From positions 256,169,533 to 256,233,532 of the forward strand of contig NC_081410.1 of the NCBI RefSeq assembly GCF_030272615.1: 64,000 bases of DNA, written 5' to 3'. The notes under the pieces were generated by a model that did not search any database, had not been told where the DNA came from, and worked only from the letters and a program-made list of their open reading frames with translations. This DNA comes from Cryptomeria japonica. Taxonomy: Eukaryota; Streptophyta; Pinopsida; Cupressales; Cupressaceae. Positions within the stretch are counted from its first letter, which is position 1. The number at the start of each line of letters is the position of its first letter. A program made the translations under genes and the position numbers. Positions 1 to 11,089 of the stretch are shown one piece after another.

Positions 1-1504
1 GAATAGGGGGATTAAAATATACCTACACTCCAAATATTTTAGAAGTCCATGAAATATCTTCTATCAATTCTTGATCATCAAGTTTCTTGGGGGTTCCCTC
101 TTTTCTTTTTCTTATGTCACTCAAAAAATGGCTCAATGAGAGGGAGCTCAAATTCAAAATCTCTATCCAAGGTCTACTCATGATCTGAATGGCTTCTTCT
201 TCCATTACAAGTACCCGCACCTATTGAGGTTCACCAGCTTGTTTTTGTTGTTTGTTAATAGATTTGCCACCTAACTCTACATTCTTCTACCCATGGAAAT
301 GGCAACTAAAAACTAATAGTTGAGATAGATGTAGTGATGTTTTACACCCACTATCTACTTATTTTACAAGGTGTAGGTACCTTCTAGTAATATATAGAGA
401 ATTAATTCCATGTATTCTTTTAACCAAAAAGCAAATAAGATAGAGATTTTCACTAGAAAGCTTTTAAAGACAAGCAATCCTAACAAAATAATAACTGAAT
501 AGAATAAAAAGATTCTATTTGAAAATACTAAGGTCCATAATATTCAAAAAAATATCACTATTCAGTTTGTTTAAAGCCACAACATTCATATCAATATGCA
601 CATGCTAATTCCCATAAATCATATAAAATATATTTAGAAGGACAAATCTAAATGACACAACATTCAACATAAGAAGAATAGTTAATTCATTAACCATAAC
701 TCAAAGTTTACGATTCATGAACCAACATTCGACTTTTCTTCTTTATATATATTGAAAAATAGTCTAAGTATATGAAAAAGGCAAAAAGATCCTTTCTACA
801 GGCATCCATATAACATATATAGATAACCTTATAACTGTTTCAAAACCAAAGGTCTCAGCAAGACAATCATTCTTAAAAGCAACAGAAAAGTTTAAACATA
901 ATTAAATAAGATAACGACACTCCAAAACCAATAGTTTTTACATCCCCTTAGGGAGAAAACAAAAGAAAGCAGTAAAACAAGACTTAGGAAATAATGACAA
1001 CCCCTCTAGTTTGAGTTCCTCCATGTGGTGCTTCTTTCATGATATTGTTTGTAGATCCTTCTTGTGTCACCTTGCCTTCCATTTTTTCCTTCTATGTTCT
1101 ATGTTTTTAAATGACCAGAGTGATTGTTTGGCATTTGGGTTGGCTGTAATATTCACCCATAACTTGTATTTGTTCAAATTTTGATATGCTTCTACAACTT
1201 TTGGACGTATGTCCTCAACCTAATTCTTGAATCCTAGGAGATAGGTTGCTAGCTTTGTTAGGATCACCATTATCTTCTCACTCATTACTTTCAATAGTTA
1301 AATCTTTATTTATTCTTTCCCTAAAACTCGGAATTACATCTATATTCTTTCACAGTTTCTCTCCATCTTCTTTGAATAAATCAATCTCAAGAACAGACAA
1401 ATGATTCATTAGATCCCTAACCTATAGTTGAAGTTGTGATATGGTTGACCTTACCTGGGTATCCAGTTAATCAATTAAGGAAAATATGCCAATCTAGCAT
1501 ATTT
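1..1504 (-). mobile_element. E4 Tat-like Gypsy, 3' segment (continues at 8793)
   Basis: On the minus strand this piece continues the host element from 8793 once the Copia element E1 (1505-8787) is removed; the flanking 5-mers TATTT (1500-1504) and TATTC (8788-8792) are its TSD with one change. Roughly 1020-1480 reads as a charged, helix-rich, stop-interrupted frame that looks like the C-terminal end of the E4 post-integrase coding stretch. A purine-rich run on the minus strand (1000-1012) directly before a TGTCATTATTTCC start at 999 could be the PPT and the first base of the E4 3' LTR. The partner LTR lies outside the window, so this boundary is inference. A 65-codon minus-strand frame at 23-220 has no recognisable family. 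I see nothing else in 220-990. Confidence 0.5.
1000..1012 (-). promoter_or_regulatory. possible PPT of E4
   Basis: The minus strand reads AAACTAGAGGGGT and is followed at once by TGTCATTATTTCC, a plausible LTR start. No second LTR copy is available to confirm it. Confidence 0.3.
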
Positions 1505-4500
1505 TATTGGCATGTTTGGCATAATTGGTGAGGTTGAGATGATGATGGATGAATGTACCAGTAGAAGAAAGATGACATGATCAGTTATTTGTGTTGTCAT
1601 TGATGGCAACCATGGTCAATTGATGTTTAATGTGTTAGTCCAACTAGTGCTGAGAGGGGAGGGGTGGATCAGCACTTAATCAAATTTTCTCAATTTAACT
1701 TTTATCTTAAATCTTCATTCATCTAAGATCCAACAATATACTTAATCACTGAAGTAAAATATGCAAGCATGAAAAATTGACAGAAACACCAAGGAGTTAT
1801 CTCATGGAAACCCAATAGGGAGAAAACCACAGTGTGAGTAGGAACTCACAAAATTTGCATTCTTCTAGAGTACGCCCGATTAAGAGCCATCCCTATTAGG
1901 AGATTACAAAGACATTGTTAGGTACCACCCGGTTAAGGGATTTTGATCAAGGTTGGTTAGTCCCTTTACCCTGTTAAAGGTAGCCTAGTTAGAGGACTTA
2001 GAACATCAGTTACGATGTTACCAGGTTAAGGGATTTTACAATAGGGACCTGTTAAAGGATTTATGTTGCAATTGGTAGAAAGCAACAAATGGATGATCTG
2101 TTGAATTAGCTACTGATAGTTTGATCAGATCTCAATATGCATCTCACTCAATACACATTGGTTTTTTCTTCTTTGCATAGCATCAGTTTCCTTCTTACAC
2201 CTTCAGCTATTCACTCACTTGGTCACCTATCCCTCGACACTGCACTCCATCAGTCTTCTGACCTTCAGCTCTGCACTCTATCGGTCTTTTGTCCTACGGC
2301 TCTACCCTCAACCAATTATCTGTCTATCGACTCTTCACTAAGTTAATCTACCTCAGACACACTCAATTGTGCTAACACCTCTTAGCACTTCCTCTCACTC
2401 TCCTCTTCACCTTGGATCGCCTTCAACAAGATTTTCTTGTTTCAAATTTCACGATCAAAACTTTCTAAAAGAGCTCAAGAACTCTTTATACATTTTTTGT
2501 CGACACCTTTAGGTATATCCTCAATCAAATCAATCAAGGATTTTGGAAGATTTCAATTTCAAAATCTCCCACTATTTCTATGCGTACCTTACATCAATTC
2601 CACTAAGTGTTCAACCAATTCTGCCACCACATCTCCCAAAGATAGAAACTTCTGAGTCATGTTCAGCCAAATAAATGTGAACCAGAAAATCCACATGTAA
2701 TCATGCTTGACTGCATGATAGCTAAAAGTTAACCTTGCCAACAAATCTTTTGGCGTAGACACAAGCTTACCAACTCATCCTTTGCCACCACAACTAAATA
2801 ACTGATCACTGCTCTGAGATAAATGGTGATCACTTGTCTTTCTTATGTCATACAGGTGTACCGGTATGCAAATACACTTCTTATATCACCAGTTCATCCT
2901 TTGATTGTCGGTTTGTTGTGCTAGCACCAAGTCTCTTCCCCTGTTTACTAGTGAGTTACCAGTTGGTTAGAGCCAACAAGTTTTATTGCCTTAGTCACCT
3001 TTTGTGACTTCACCATCACCAAAGTGATTGATCTTCCTGAATGATAGATCGATTGACTTAATTTATCTTTCCTTGAGCTGAAGTAACCTTTGATCATTCA
3101 ATACCAATGTTGTTTCCATTCACTATTTCTTACTGAAAAGAAACACCACTCTACCTATACCACTTCACTAGTAAGTGTTGGACATCAATGACAAACCTTA
3201 GCACATACATCGGTTTTCTAGATTGACCGGTTTTGTCAATACCAATAATCCAACATAATGATGTTTGCAGTTGGTTTTCAGTGATTAACTTGTTGACGAA
3301 GTGATTTGGTCTACCGGAGTAAGAGTTTGATAGTTTGAGAGAGTTTACCGGCAAGACTATGAATTAGGACCTTACCCGGCAAAGCAAATAAGTTTTGATG
3401 GAATCGAGTGATTGGTGATGTTTGGTTACTTGTGGTTTGATACATAAGCTTTTATGATGGATTTGAGTATGTAACAAGAACCGCATCCTATGATGGTTAC
3501 TGGAAGGCATGTTTTGAATTTTTGATGAAGTTTTGCTAGGGTTTATGAAGGGTTTAAGGACCGGCAAAGAATTCTTCTAATCAGTAATGATTTTTGGTTT
3601 GGCAGTGATCTACATCAAGTTCATGTGTTGATGATAATGCGACACAAACCGCATGATATGTTTGAAAGATTTTTTTGGCACATTTGGAGAGTGAATTTCT
3701 TGGGAATGTGCAAAGTGCTTAGAAAAATGTGCTAAGGGTTTGACTTTGTACCAAATTAACTTGTTGTGACGATTTAATGATCATTCAACGACCAATATTG
3801 ATTTTTAATTTATTGTAATGATCCCTATCATGATTTTTAATAAGTTGTAAATATCTATGATGATTTATGTAGTAATTCTTAGGGTTTTGATGTCGACCTA
3901 ATTGTAAAAGTTATTTATGTCGGTAAGATTGTTGTTTCGGTGTGTCGGTGATTTTGAGAAGTGTGTGAAGCCAAACCAGGGTGTGTGAGAAGTTCTGCCA
4001 AAGTGATGCAGACTTAGAACTTAATTGGATCTGATCAAGCAAGTAGTTGAGTTCTATACACAGATCATTCACTGTTGTTCTCTAACAATTACAATAGCTA
4101 ATATCCCTTAACCAGGTAGGTACTAACATGCCTCATATTGTAAAATCCCCTAACATGGTGACTCAATATCTGAGTTCTAAATCTTCTTGCAAGGTTGATC
4201 CTAACATATCAAAGCTTCTAACAGGGCTGAGGTAAATCCCTTAACCGGGTGTTTCCTAACAGGGTATGCTCCTAATAGGGCATCATTACAAGCTTCCAAC
4301 CGAGCTTGGCTCCTAACAGAGCACATTCTCAAAGAGTACAAAATATTTATGGGTACCAATTCCCACCATGGTTTTTCCCTATTTGGGTTTCCACGTGAAA
4401 ATCATGGTGTTAATGTCTGGAATGATTTTCTTGTGATGTTCAAGTTTTATTTCTCATAACCAGTTAAGATAGTTTATGTTTGTTTATCAGAGATCTTAAA

Positions 4501-4791
4501 GTGGATACCGATATTGATGAGTATATAATTGTTGAAGCATTCTAATCATTTAATAAGTTGGTAATAGTGTTTGTTGATTTGATATTGAATTGATGGCTAA
4601 TCTAATTAATAAGTTTGCTTAAGTGGAAATGATTATCTAGATCTGATAAGGAAAATTGCTAAGAAGAATTGGTTTAAGTGTTGAATGTTTTCAGATCTGA
4701 GATAAGTCTATTTTGGTGTTGAAAGTTTTAGCTTTTGTTAATACTGATTCACCCCCCCTCTCAGTATTAATTGGATCCTCTAGGATTAACA
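1505..4791 (+). repeat. 5' LTR of E1, split by a solo LTR
   Basis: It matches 7136-8787 in 1505-1632 and again from 3256 on, with the solo LTR 1633-3255 between. It ends in GGATTAACA directly before the PBS. The stretch 4091-4330 holds a run of short repeats of the types CCTAACAGGG and TTAACCGGG, also found in the 3' LTR at 8095-8310. Short open frames here (for example 3151-3354 and 3364-3567, minus) lie within the LTR and resemble no protein. Confidence 0.93.
1633..3255 (-). mobile_element. solo LTR of a related Copia family
   Basis: A 1623-bp insertion in the E1 5' LTR. It begins TGTTAGTCC and ends TCCAACA on the plus strand, so on the minus strand it runs TGTTGGA to CTAACA, a TG...CA LTR. 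Perfect 5-bp TSDs TAATG flank it (1628-1632, 3256-3260), and removing it plus one TSD restores alignment with the E1 3' LTR. The minus strand ends in the C-rich CACCCCTCCCCTCTCAG U5 tail also seen in E1 and E2. No interior or second LTR is present, as expected after LTR-LTR recombination. Open frames at 2137-2346 and 2437-2655 show no protein similarity. Confidence 0.9.
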
Positions 4792-4793
4792 AT

Positions 4794-4811
4794 TGGTATC
4801 AAAGTGTTGGT
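4794..4811 (+). promoter_or_regulatory. PBS of E1, initiator-Met tRNA type
   Basis: TGGTATCAAAGTGTTGG lies two bases after the LTR end. Most plant Copia elements carry TGGTATCAGAGC, complementary to the 3' end of initiator methionine tRNA; here the G of CAGAG has become A. Confidence 0.88.
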
Positions 4812-4860
4812 CCTCTGTGTGCAGAAATCCTAATAGCTTGAGGGAAAGATTCTATAAAAT

Positions 4861-5718
4861 ATGATGAAGAAGGAGGGTCCCAAGTTTACCAAGGACAACT
4901 ATCGGATATGGAGTGATCAGATGAAGATATACATCAAAGGAATAGGTTCACAATACTGGAATCATGTGATAACCAAGTATGTTTCTCCTACTACCAGTCC
5001 TTTGACACCGGATGAACTGAAAGAACAACAGGAAAACATTCAGTCTCTTGAAGCAATTGTAAGTACTCTATCTGACTCTGAGTATATTGATGTTCATAGA
5101 TTAGAAACTACAAATGAAGTATGCAATAAATCAAATTAAATTTATGGAGGAGATGAACATTTACAAAGGGCAAAGCAAGAGAGTTTAAAAGAAAAATTTG
5201 ATGATATGAAAATGGTTGACGGTGAGAACATAGATCAATATGGACAAAGGATTAAGGAAGTTGTAGGTGGAATAAATAGTGTCAAAGGTAAGATTGAAGA
5301 TAATACTATTGTTAGAAAAATGCTTAGAAATATTATACCGCAGTATTCTATCAGAGTGTCTGCTATTCAAGAACCAAGATCCATTTCAAAAGATAAAATT
5401 ACTATTGATTCTTTAATTGGAAAGTTAACTGCATTTGAAGTTAACAGTTTTGATAATAGTGTTTCCAAACCTTCTGAATATGCGTTTAAGGATTTTGTAA
5501 CCAGTACATTAGCAAGGAAAGGAAAAGATGTTTGTCATAATCATTACTATAGGTCTAGTAATGGTGGTAGCAGAGGTGATGGTGATGATGAAGATCATCT
5601 CATGGAACTTGAGGCATTACTAGCTAGAAGATTCCCTAGAGGAACAGGTAAATATAAAGGTAAATTACCCTTGAAGTGTTTCTCTTGTAGTAAGATTGGA
5701 CACATAGCTGCTAACTGA
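4861..5718 (+). pseudogene. gag: Copia gag of E1
   Basis: The capsid-like part of a Copia polyprotein. It starts at ATG 4861 in the context of a typical Copia gag N-terminus (FTKDNYRIWSDQMKIYIKG) and runs in one frame to a CCHC zinc knuckle beginning CFSCSKIGH near 5677. The last cysteine of the knuckle is replaced by a TGA stop at 5716-5718, and TAA interrupts at 5137-5139. No frameshift is visible. Gag would coat the element RNA in cytoplasmic particles; this copy cannot be translated through. Confidence 0.88.
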
Positions 5719-5787
5719 CCTAACACTAATAAGAAAGATAAGTTTAGGAGATTCAAAGGAAACAGAAAGAAACGTTGTTATGATGTA

Positions 5788-6276
5788 GTGGATGAAGGTG
5801 TGACCGATGATGAATCGGAAGAAGATGACAATGAGGAGATAGTATTTGTTGTTGTGAAGGAGGATCTGACTGATGAGAAGGCTTTGGTGTCTCATATGGA
5901 TAACAATGATGAATGGATAATAGATAGTGGTCGCACACACCACAAGACTGGTGAAAAAAGTAAGTTCCTATCCCTTGAAGAGTTTGATGGAGGTGTTGAA
6001 ATTTTTTTTATGGAGGATTGTAAACTAGTTGGTACTCCAATGGTGACAGGCTGCAAATTGTCTAAACAAGATGACTCACCATTTGTTGATGAGAAAGAAT
6101 ACAGGTCTATGATTGGTAAATTGCATTATGTCATTCATAGCAGACTAGATATTGCACATGCTATTGGATTGGTTGCTAGATTTCAAAAGGATCCCAAGGA
6201 GACTCACTTGGTAGCAGTGAAAAGGATATTCTGGTACCTAAAAGGCACAATAGATTATGGTTTAGGGTATCCTTAA
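5788..6276 (+). pseudogene. pol: in-frame protease / RT-tail fusion of E1
   Basis: One open frame of 162 codons. It starts with an acidic linker, then the protease active-site region (EWIIDSGRTHHKTG; family norm DSGCSHHMTG, so the usual C and M have changed), then EEFDGG. At about 6000-6012, at a run of eight T, it jumps to the segment that follows the RT palm in Copia (GTPMVTG ... YRSMIGKLHYVIHSRLDIA). In E2 these two points are about 2.2 kb apart, so the rest of protease, all of integrase and most of RT are deleted. The frame stays open across the junction. Stop TAA at 6274. Confidence 0.88.
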
Positions 6277-6771
6277 AAAGGAATTTTTTCTTTGAATGTA
6301 TTTATTAATGCAGATTGAGCAGGCAATGTAAATGACCAGAAAAGAACTATAGGTGGAGCTTTTCTTCTTGGAGGCAAATTGGTTGCTTGGACAAGTAAGA
6401 AGCAAACTTGTGTTTCTCAGTCAACAACAGAGGCAGAGTATGTTGCATCATCAATAAATTGCACGCAGGCAATCTGGATGAGACATGTGCTTGAAGGATT
6501 CATATTTGATATGTCTTAACTAGTAACTATTTAGTGTAATAGTACTAGTGCAATCAATATTTCAAAAAATCCTATGCTACATGCAAGAACTAAGCACATA
6601 GAATTGAAATATCATTTTCTAAGGGAAAGAGTACAAGAGAAACAAGTCCGTGTGGAGTATATGACAAGCAAAGAGAAGCTAGCAAACATTTTCACAAAAC
6701 CATTGTCGAAGACAACCTTTGAGTATCTCAGAGGTAAACTAGGGGTCAGACCCCTACTCAAAAAAAAATAG
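6277..6771 (+). pseudogene. Copia RNase H of E1
   Basis: This continues the same frame after the stop at 6274: an NADxAGN motif with TGA at 6316 in place of Trp, then GGAFLLGGKLVAWTSKKQ, the catalytic-Glu region STTEAEYVASS, and the family's C-terminal ILTKPLS-like motif (NIFTKPLSKTTFEYLR). Further stops lie at 6517 and 6532; the natural stop is at 6769-6771. From 4861 to 6771 everything lies in one frame with six premature stops and no indel. Confidence 0.87.
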
Positions 6772-7121
6772 AATTCAAGATGCACCAATCCAGTGGGCTT
6801 CATGACTATTTTTCATTTTGGATTGATGCGATGTAGGATACTCCACAGGGAGAGCAACTTAGATGAGTTTGCAGAATGTTGAAGACAACAACTATAACAG
6901 ACTTGATGATTTGTGCTGCTTATGAACCTTTGGCATTGTTGTCAAAGGGGGAGAATAAATATGATTAAGAGAAGACATATGATCGAGAGGAGAAGATGTG
7001 TAATTGAAGATAGAGTCTGACAGATGAGGTGTAGTAGAGGAGAGAAGAGTTGCAGAGAAGGTCCAGAATAGAGCGGAACAATATGAGTTGAGTATGTTGA
7101 TATTTAGTGTTGCCATAAATG

Positions 7122-7135
7122 CCAAAGGGTGAGAT
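7122..7135 (+). promoter_or_regulatory. PPT of E1
   Basis: CCAAAGGGTGAGAT lies directly before the 3' LTR start. The equivalent in E2 is CAAAGGGGGAGAT, so this tract has weakened. The 350 bp between the last stop (6771) and here is 3' untranslated sequence. Confidence 0.8.
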
Positions 7136-8787
7136 TGTTGGCATGTTTGGCATAACTGATGAGGTTGAGATGATGATGGATGACTATACTGGTAGCAGAA
7201 AGATGACATGATCAATTAATTATGTTTTCATTGATGGCAACTAGGGTCAACCAATGCTTAATGATGTTTATAGTTATTTTTCTATGATTGAATTGTTGGC
7301 TAAGTGATTTGGTCTACCAGAGTAAGAGTTTGACAGACTTTACTAGCAAGACTGTGAATTAGGACCTTAACTGGTAAAGTAGATAAGTTTTGATGGAATC
7401 GAGTGATTGGTGATGTTTGGTGACTTGTGGTTTTATACATAAGCTTTTATGATGGATTTGATTATGTAACTAAAACCGCATCCTATGATGGTTACTGGAA
7501 GGCATGTTTTGAAATTCTGATGGTTTTGCCAGGGTTTAAGAAGGGTTTAAGGACCAGTAAACAATTCTCCTAACCGGTAATGATTTTTGGTTTGGCGGTG
7601 ATCTACATCAAGTTCACGTGTTGATGATAACGCAACACAAACTGTGTGATATGTTTGAAAGATTTTTTGGCGCGTTTGGAGAATGAATTTCTTGGGAATG
7701 TGAAAAGTGCTTAGTAGAATGTGCTAAGGGTTTGACTTTGTACCAGATCGACTTGTTGTAATGATTTATGATCATTCAATGACTGATATTGATTTTTAAT
7801 TGATTGTAATGATCCCTATGATGATTTGTAATGAGTTGTAAATATATGTGATGATCTATGTAGTAAGTCTTAGGGTTTTGATGCCGACCTAATTGTAAAA
7901 GTTATTTATGTTGTTAAGATTATTGTTTTGGTGTGTCAATGATTTTGAGAAGTGTGTGAAGCTGAACCAGGGTGTGTGAGAAGTTCTGCTAGAGTAATAC
8001 AGACTTAGAACTTAATTGGATCTGATCAAGCAAGCAGTTGAGTGCTATACACAGATCATTCACTGTTGTTTTCTAACAATTACAGTAGCTAAAGTCCCTT
8101 AACCAGGTAGGTCCTAATAGACCTCATATTTTAAAATCCCCTAACAAAGTGACTCAATATCTAAGTTCTAAATCTCCTTGCGAGGTTGATCCAAATAGAT
8201 CAAAGCTTCTAATAGGGCTAAGGTAAATCCCTTAACCGGGCAACTCCTAACAGGGTTTGCTCCTAACAAGGCATCATTGTAAGCTTCTAACCAGGCTTGG
8301 CTCCTAATGGGGTGCATTTTGAAAGAGTGCAAAATATTTGTGGGTACCAATTCCCACCGTGGTTTTTTCCTATTTGGGTTTCCATGTGAAAATCATGGTG
8401 TTCATGTGTGGAATGTTTTTCTTGTGATGTTCATGTTTTATTTCTGATAACCGGTTAAGATAGTTTATGTTTGTTTATCAGAGATCTTAAAGTGGATATC
8501 AACATTGATGATTATATGATTTTTGAAGCATTTTGATTAGTTAATAAGTTGGTAACATTGTTTGTTTATATTATATTGAATTGATGGCTAATCTAATTAA
8601 TAAGTTTTCTTAAGTGGAAATGATTATCTAGATCTGATAACGAAATCTGTTATGAAGAATTAGCTTAAGTGTTGAATGTTTTTAGATCTGAGATAAGTTT
8701 GTTTTGGTGTTGAAATTTTCATTTTTTTTTAATACTGATTCACCCCCCCTCCCCTCTCAGTATTAATCGAATCCTCTAGGATTAACA
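7136..8787 (+). repeat. 3' LTR of E1
   Basis: 1652 bp from TGTTGGCATG to GGATTAACA. It is the uninterrupted partner of 1505-4791 and carries the C-rich stretch near 8741 that marks the end of U5 in these Copia families. Confidence 0.93.
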
Positions 8788-8792
8788 TATTC

Positions 8793-11084
8793 ACCCATGA
8801 ATCTAATTTATTTTCACTTTGATTGCCAATTATCTATTCGCTAAGCAAGAGGGCTATAAGTAATTGTGAGACCTCCTATAATTGATGAAGGATCATGGAT
8901 AAATTATTATTCTCCCTCTTTACACTTTTAAGCTCATTATTGACAACCCTTGTTTTCATTGATACTAGAGTATAAGCCCTCATGGACTCTTCTATGCACA
9001 TTACCCCATCCAATATAATTTGATTAGCCCAATTGTCTACAACTAGAGTAATAGATCAGTTCCTTTTAATTTGTTTCAACTTACTAAGATCCAATCCATC
9101 AATAGGAACATTTTCAATCTGACTCGTAGATTGGTCATTTGTTTGTGAAATGGATTGGATGCAAATAGTTAGAGTATTTACCTATTTTTTCAGTTTCAGG
9201 TTTTTTTATAGGTTGATCTTGATCCTTTTTAATAGGATACCTACAAAGAATTTTGGGTGGTAGATATCTCCTTCGACTATAGTAGGACCCATATCTACTC
9301 TACTCAAGTTAAAATCCAATTCTGTAGTTTCATTTTCATTATTATCACCAATGGAATCTACAATCTCTAAGAGCCAGTGACCTAAAATAGGATCAACAAT
9401 CATTCTAGACATTCTTCTAGCCTTTTTGGGAGTGGGGCCTCCTTGCATTAATTTAGCCATGCTATCTAATTCTGTGTTTCATGTGGATACATATCTCTGT
9501 TTCTTTTCCATGACTTTATTTAGCCATGGGGGTGAAGCAAGAATAGATGAGCTAGTAACAATGGTTATTGCAGTCATTCATGGTGTAGGTGTAGAGTCAG
9601 CATGGACAAAGTCACCAAGTAGGGAGAAATCAAAGATATCAAAGAAAGTATTAGCAATGTTATCTCTATCGATTTGGTTGAAGATAACATAAACATTTTC
9701 TTGGGCATCACCCATAATAGTTGACATGTTGTTTGAAGTGGGAGTGGTAGGAACAAAAGCTTCTTTGTTTGTTTTTTCTTTATAATAGGTTGGTGCATCC
9801 TCTTCACATGAAAATTTTAGCTTTGAACTTCCCTCTAGTTGTTCTCCATCTCCTCCAAATTCAGAATTGCTTCTTTGGGGTGTAAGAGTTGAGATGGTTG
9901 GAATCTTAGAGGCGGTAGGGTTCTGATAAGCATTGTGTTCTTTATTCAATGTCCCTTTCTATGTGGAGGAACCAACACATTCTCTCACCTTATTTTCAAT
10001 CCATTTTCTTTTCCTATCTAAGACATTCAAAAAAATTCTCTCAATATCTATGTTATCTTCATTTGACTAAGATGGATGAAGAAGGGGAACTAGAGTAGTA
10101 TCTCGGTAAACTTCATATTTTTTTTAGAATGTTCATCAACTAGACCTTCCAATATAAATAGAGCAAGCTCAAAAGCCTTAACTTGATCCAATGTTAGCCT
10201 CGTGTGATCTTGTTTCTATACCTCCCTGATATCTGAGCAATCTTCCCAATAATCCTCTAATCGGGGTTGATGCAAATATGTTTTAGCTCCATAGAAATGA
10301 GTCTAAACATGGTCTTTACTATTGTAATAAGGCCTATGTGACAAGAACTAGAAATTGAATTTAGCCAAAAATTTACCTGCCGACTTGGCAACTTCATTAC
10401 TTTTGCGAGAAAAAACAAATAGGGAAATGGGAAAAGAATACACTTTTCTTTTTTATGTGTTCAACATAATTCACATTCACCTTTTCCAGCTAGCGATAAA
10501 CTTCAAACAACACATAGTAATATGAAACATATATGGGCATTTTATATGGAGTATCCTATAACCTCCAATCTTAAGATATGAAAAACTATCAAATTTAATA
10601 AAGTAACTACCAAATTGAGTTATTAGAGATGTTGCTTCTGAGGATAACCTTCTTTCAGGTGAGCCTTCAATTTTGTTAATCAATGTCCACAAGAAAATAA
10701 TACTGACACAAAAATAATCTTTCGATTTGGTTTCATTTACAAGTGCATAAAATAATCATATATGGGTGTGTCTGCAACCAAAGAATTTAGGGTTTGCAAC
10801 CTTGGATAGGATACCTCTTTGCTAGCAAGGATATATGTTAGTAGTGAATACATATGGAAAGTTGCTCCTTGATAAAATGGTTAGCTACTCATGAAAATGC
10901 TAGCTCATGAGTGTATCCCAATCAATATATGAATTATCACCACAAATAAAAATCATAAGTTGACACATCCACAATGGAAAATATTCAACCTTGGCAGTCC
11001 CCACAAACTGGTGTAGAAAGGTAATGGCATCAGATATTTCATCTAGAAAATTCTATTTTAGCATTGAAGGGAGATTTGGTTTAC
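8793..11084 (-). pseudogene. E4 post-integrase coding stretch, middle part
   Basis: Degenerate minus-strand coding sequence, placed downstream of E4 integrase once E3 (11090-57058) is removed. A frame crosses the empty E3 site without a break. In order: a region with FLHQFVGTAKVEYFPLW near 11000; FSYLKIGGY near 10570-10600; YLHQPRLEDYWEDCSDI near 10230-10290; then a low-complexity Ser/Thr-rich stretch (9949-9578), a Gly/Pro/Lys patch (9460-9206) and a charged helical segment (about 8860-9100). The FSYLKIGGY and HQPRLEDYW parts resemble FTYVRVF and HQSRKWQNLGDYF in the frame inside the E6 LTRs. I know no characterised family for it. Many stops and shifts. Confidence 0.55.
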
Positions 11085-11089
11085 CTTTC

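Larger units (their letters stand above)
1505..8787 (+). mobile_element. E1, internally deleted Copia retrotransposon
   Basis: A plus-strand Copia element with LTRs 1505-4791 (about 1659 bp once its solo-LTR insertion is removed) and 7136-8787 (1652 bp), a TGGTATCAAAG primer site at 4794, a PPT before 7136, and TSD TATTT/TATTC. The first base pair of the 5' LTR has changed from TG to TA. The interior is only about 2.3 kb because protease runs directly into the C-terminal part of RT; integrase and most of RT are gone. It cannot have moved on its own proteins. It sits in E4. Confidence 0.93.

Noticed and set aside
2137-2655. Two plus-strand open frames in the solo LTR
   Set aside because: They are antisense to the LTR, Ser/Leu-rich without motifs, and absent as frames from related LTRs.
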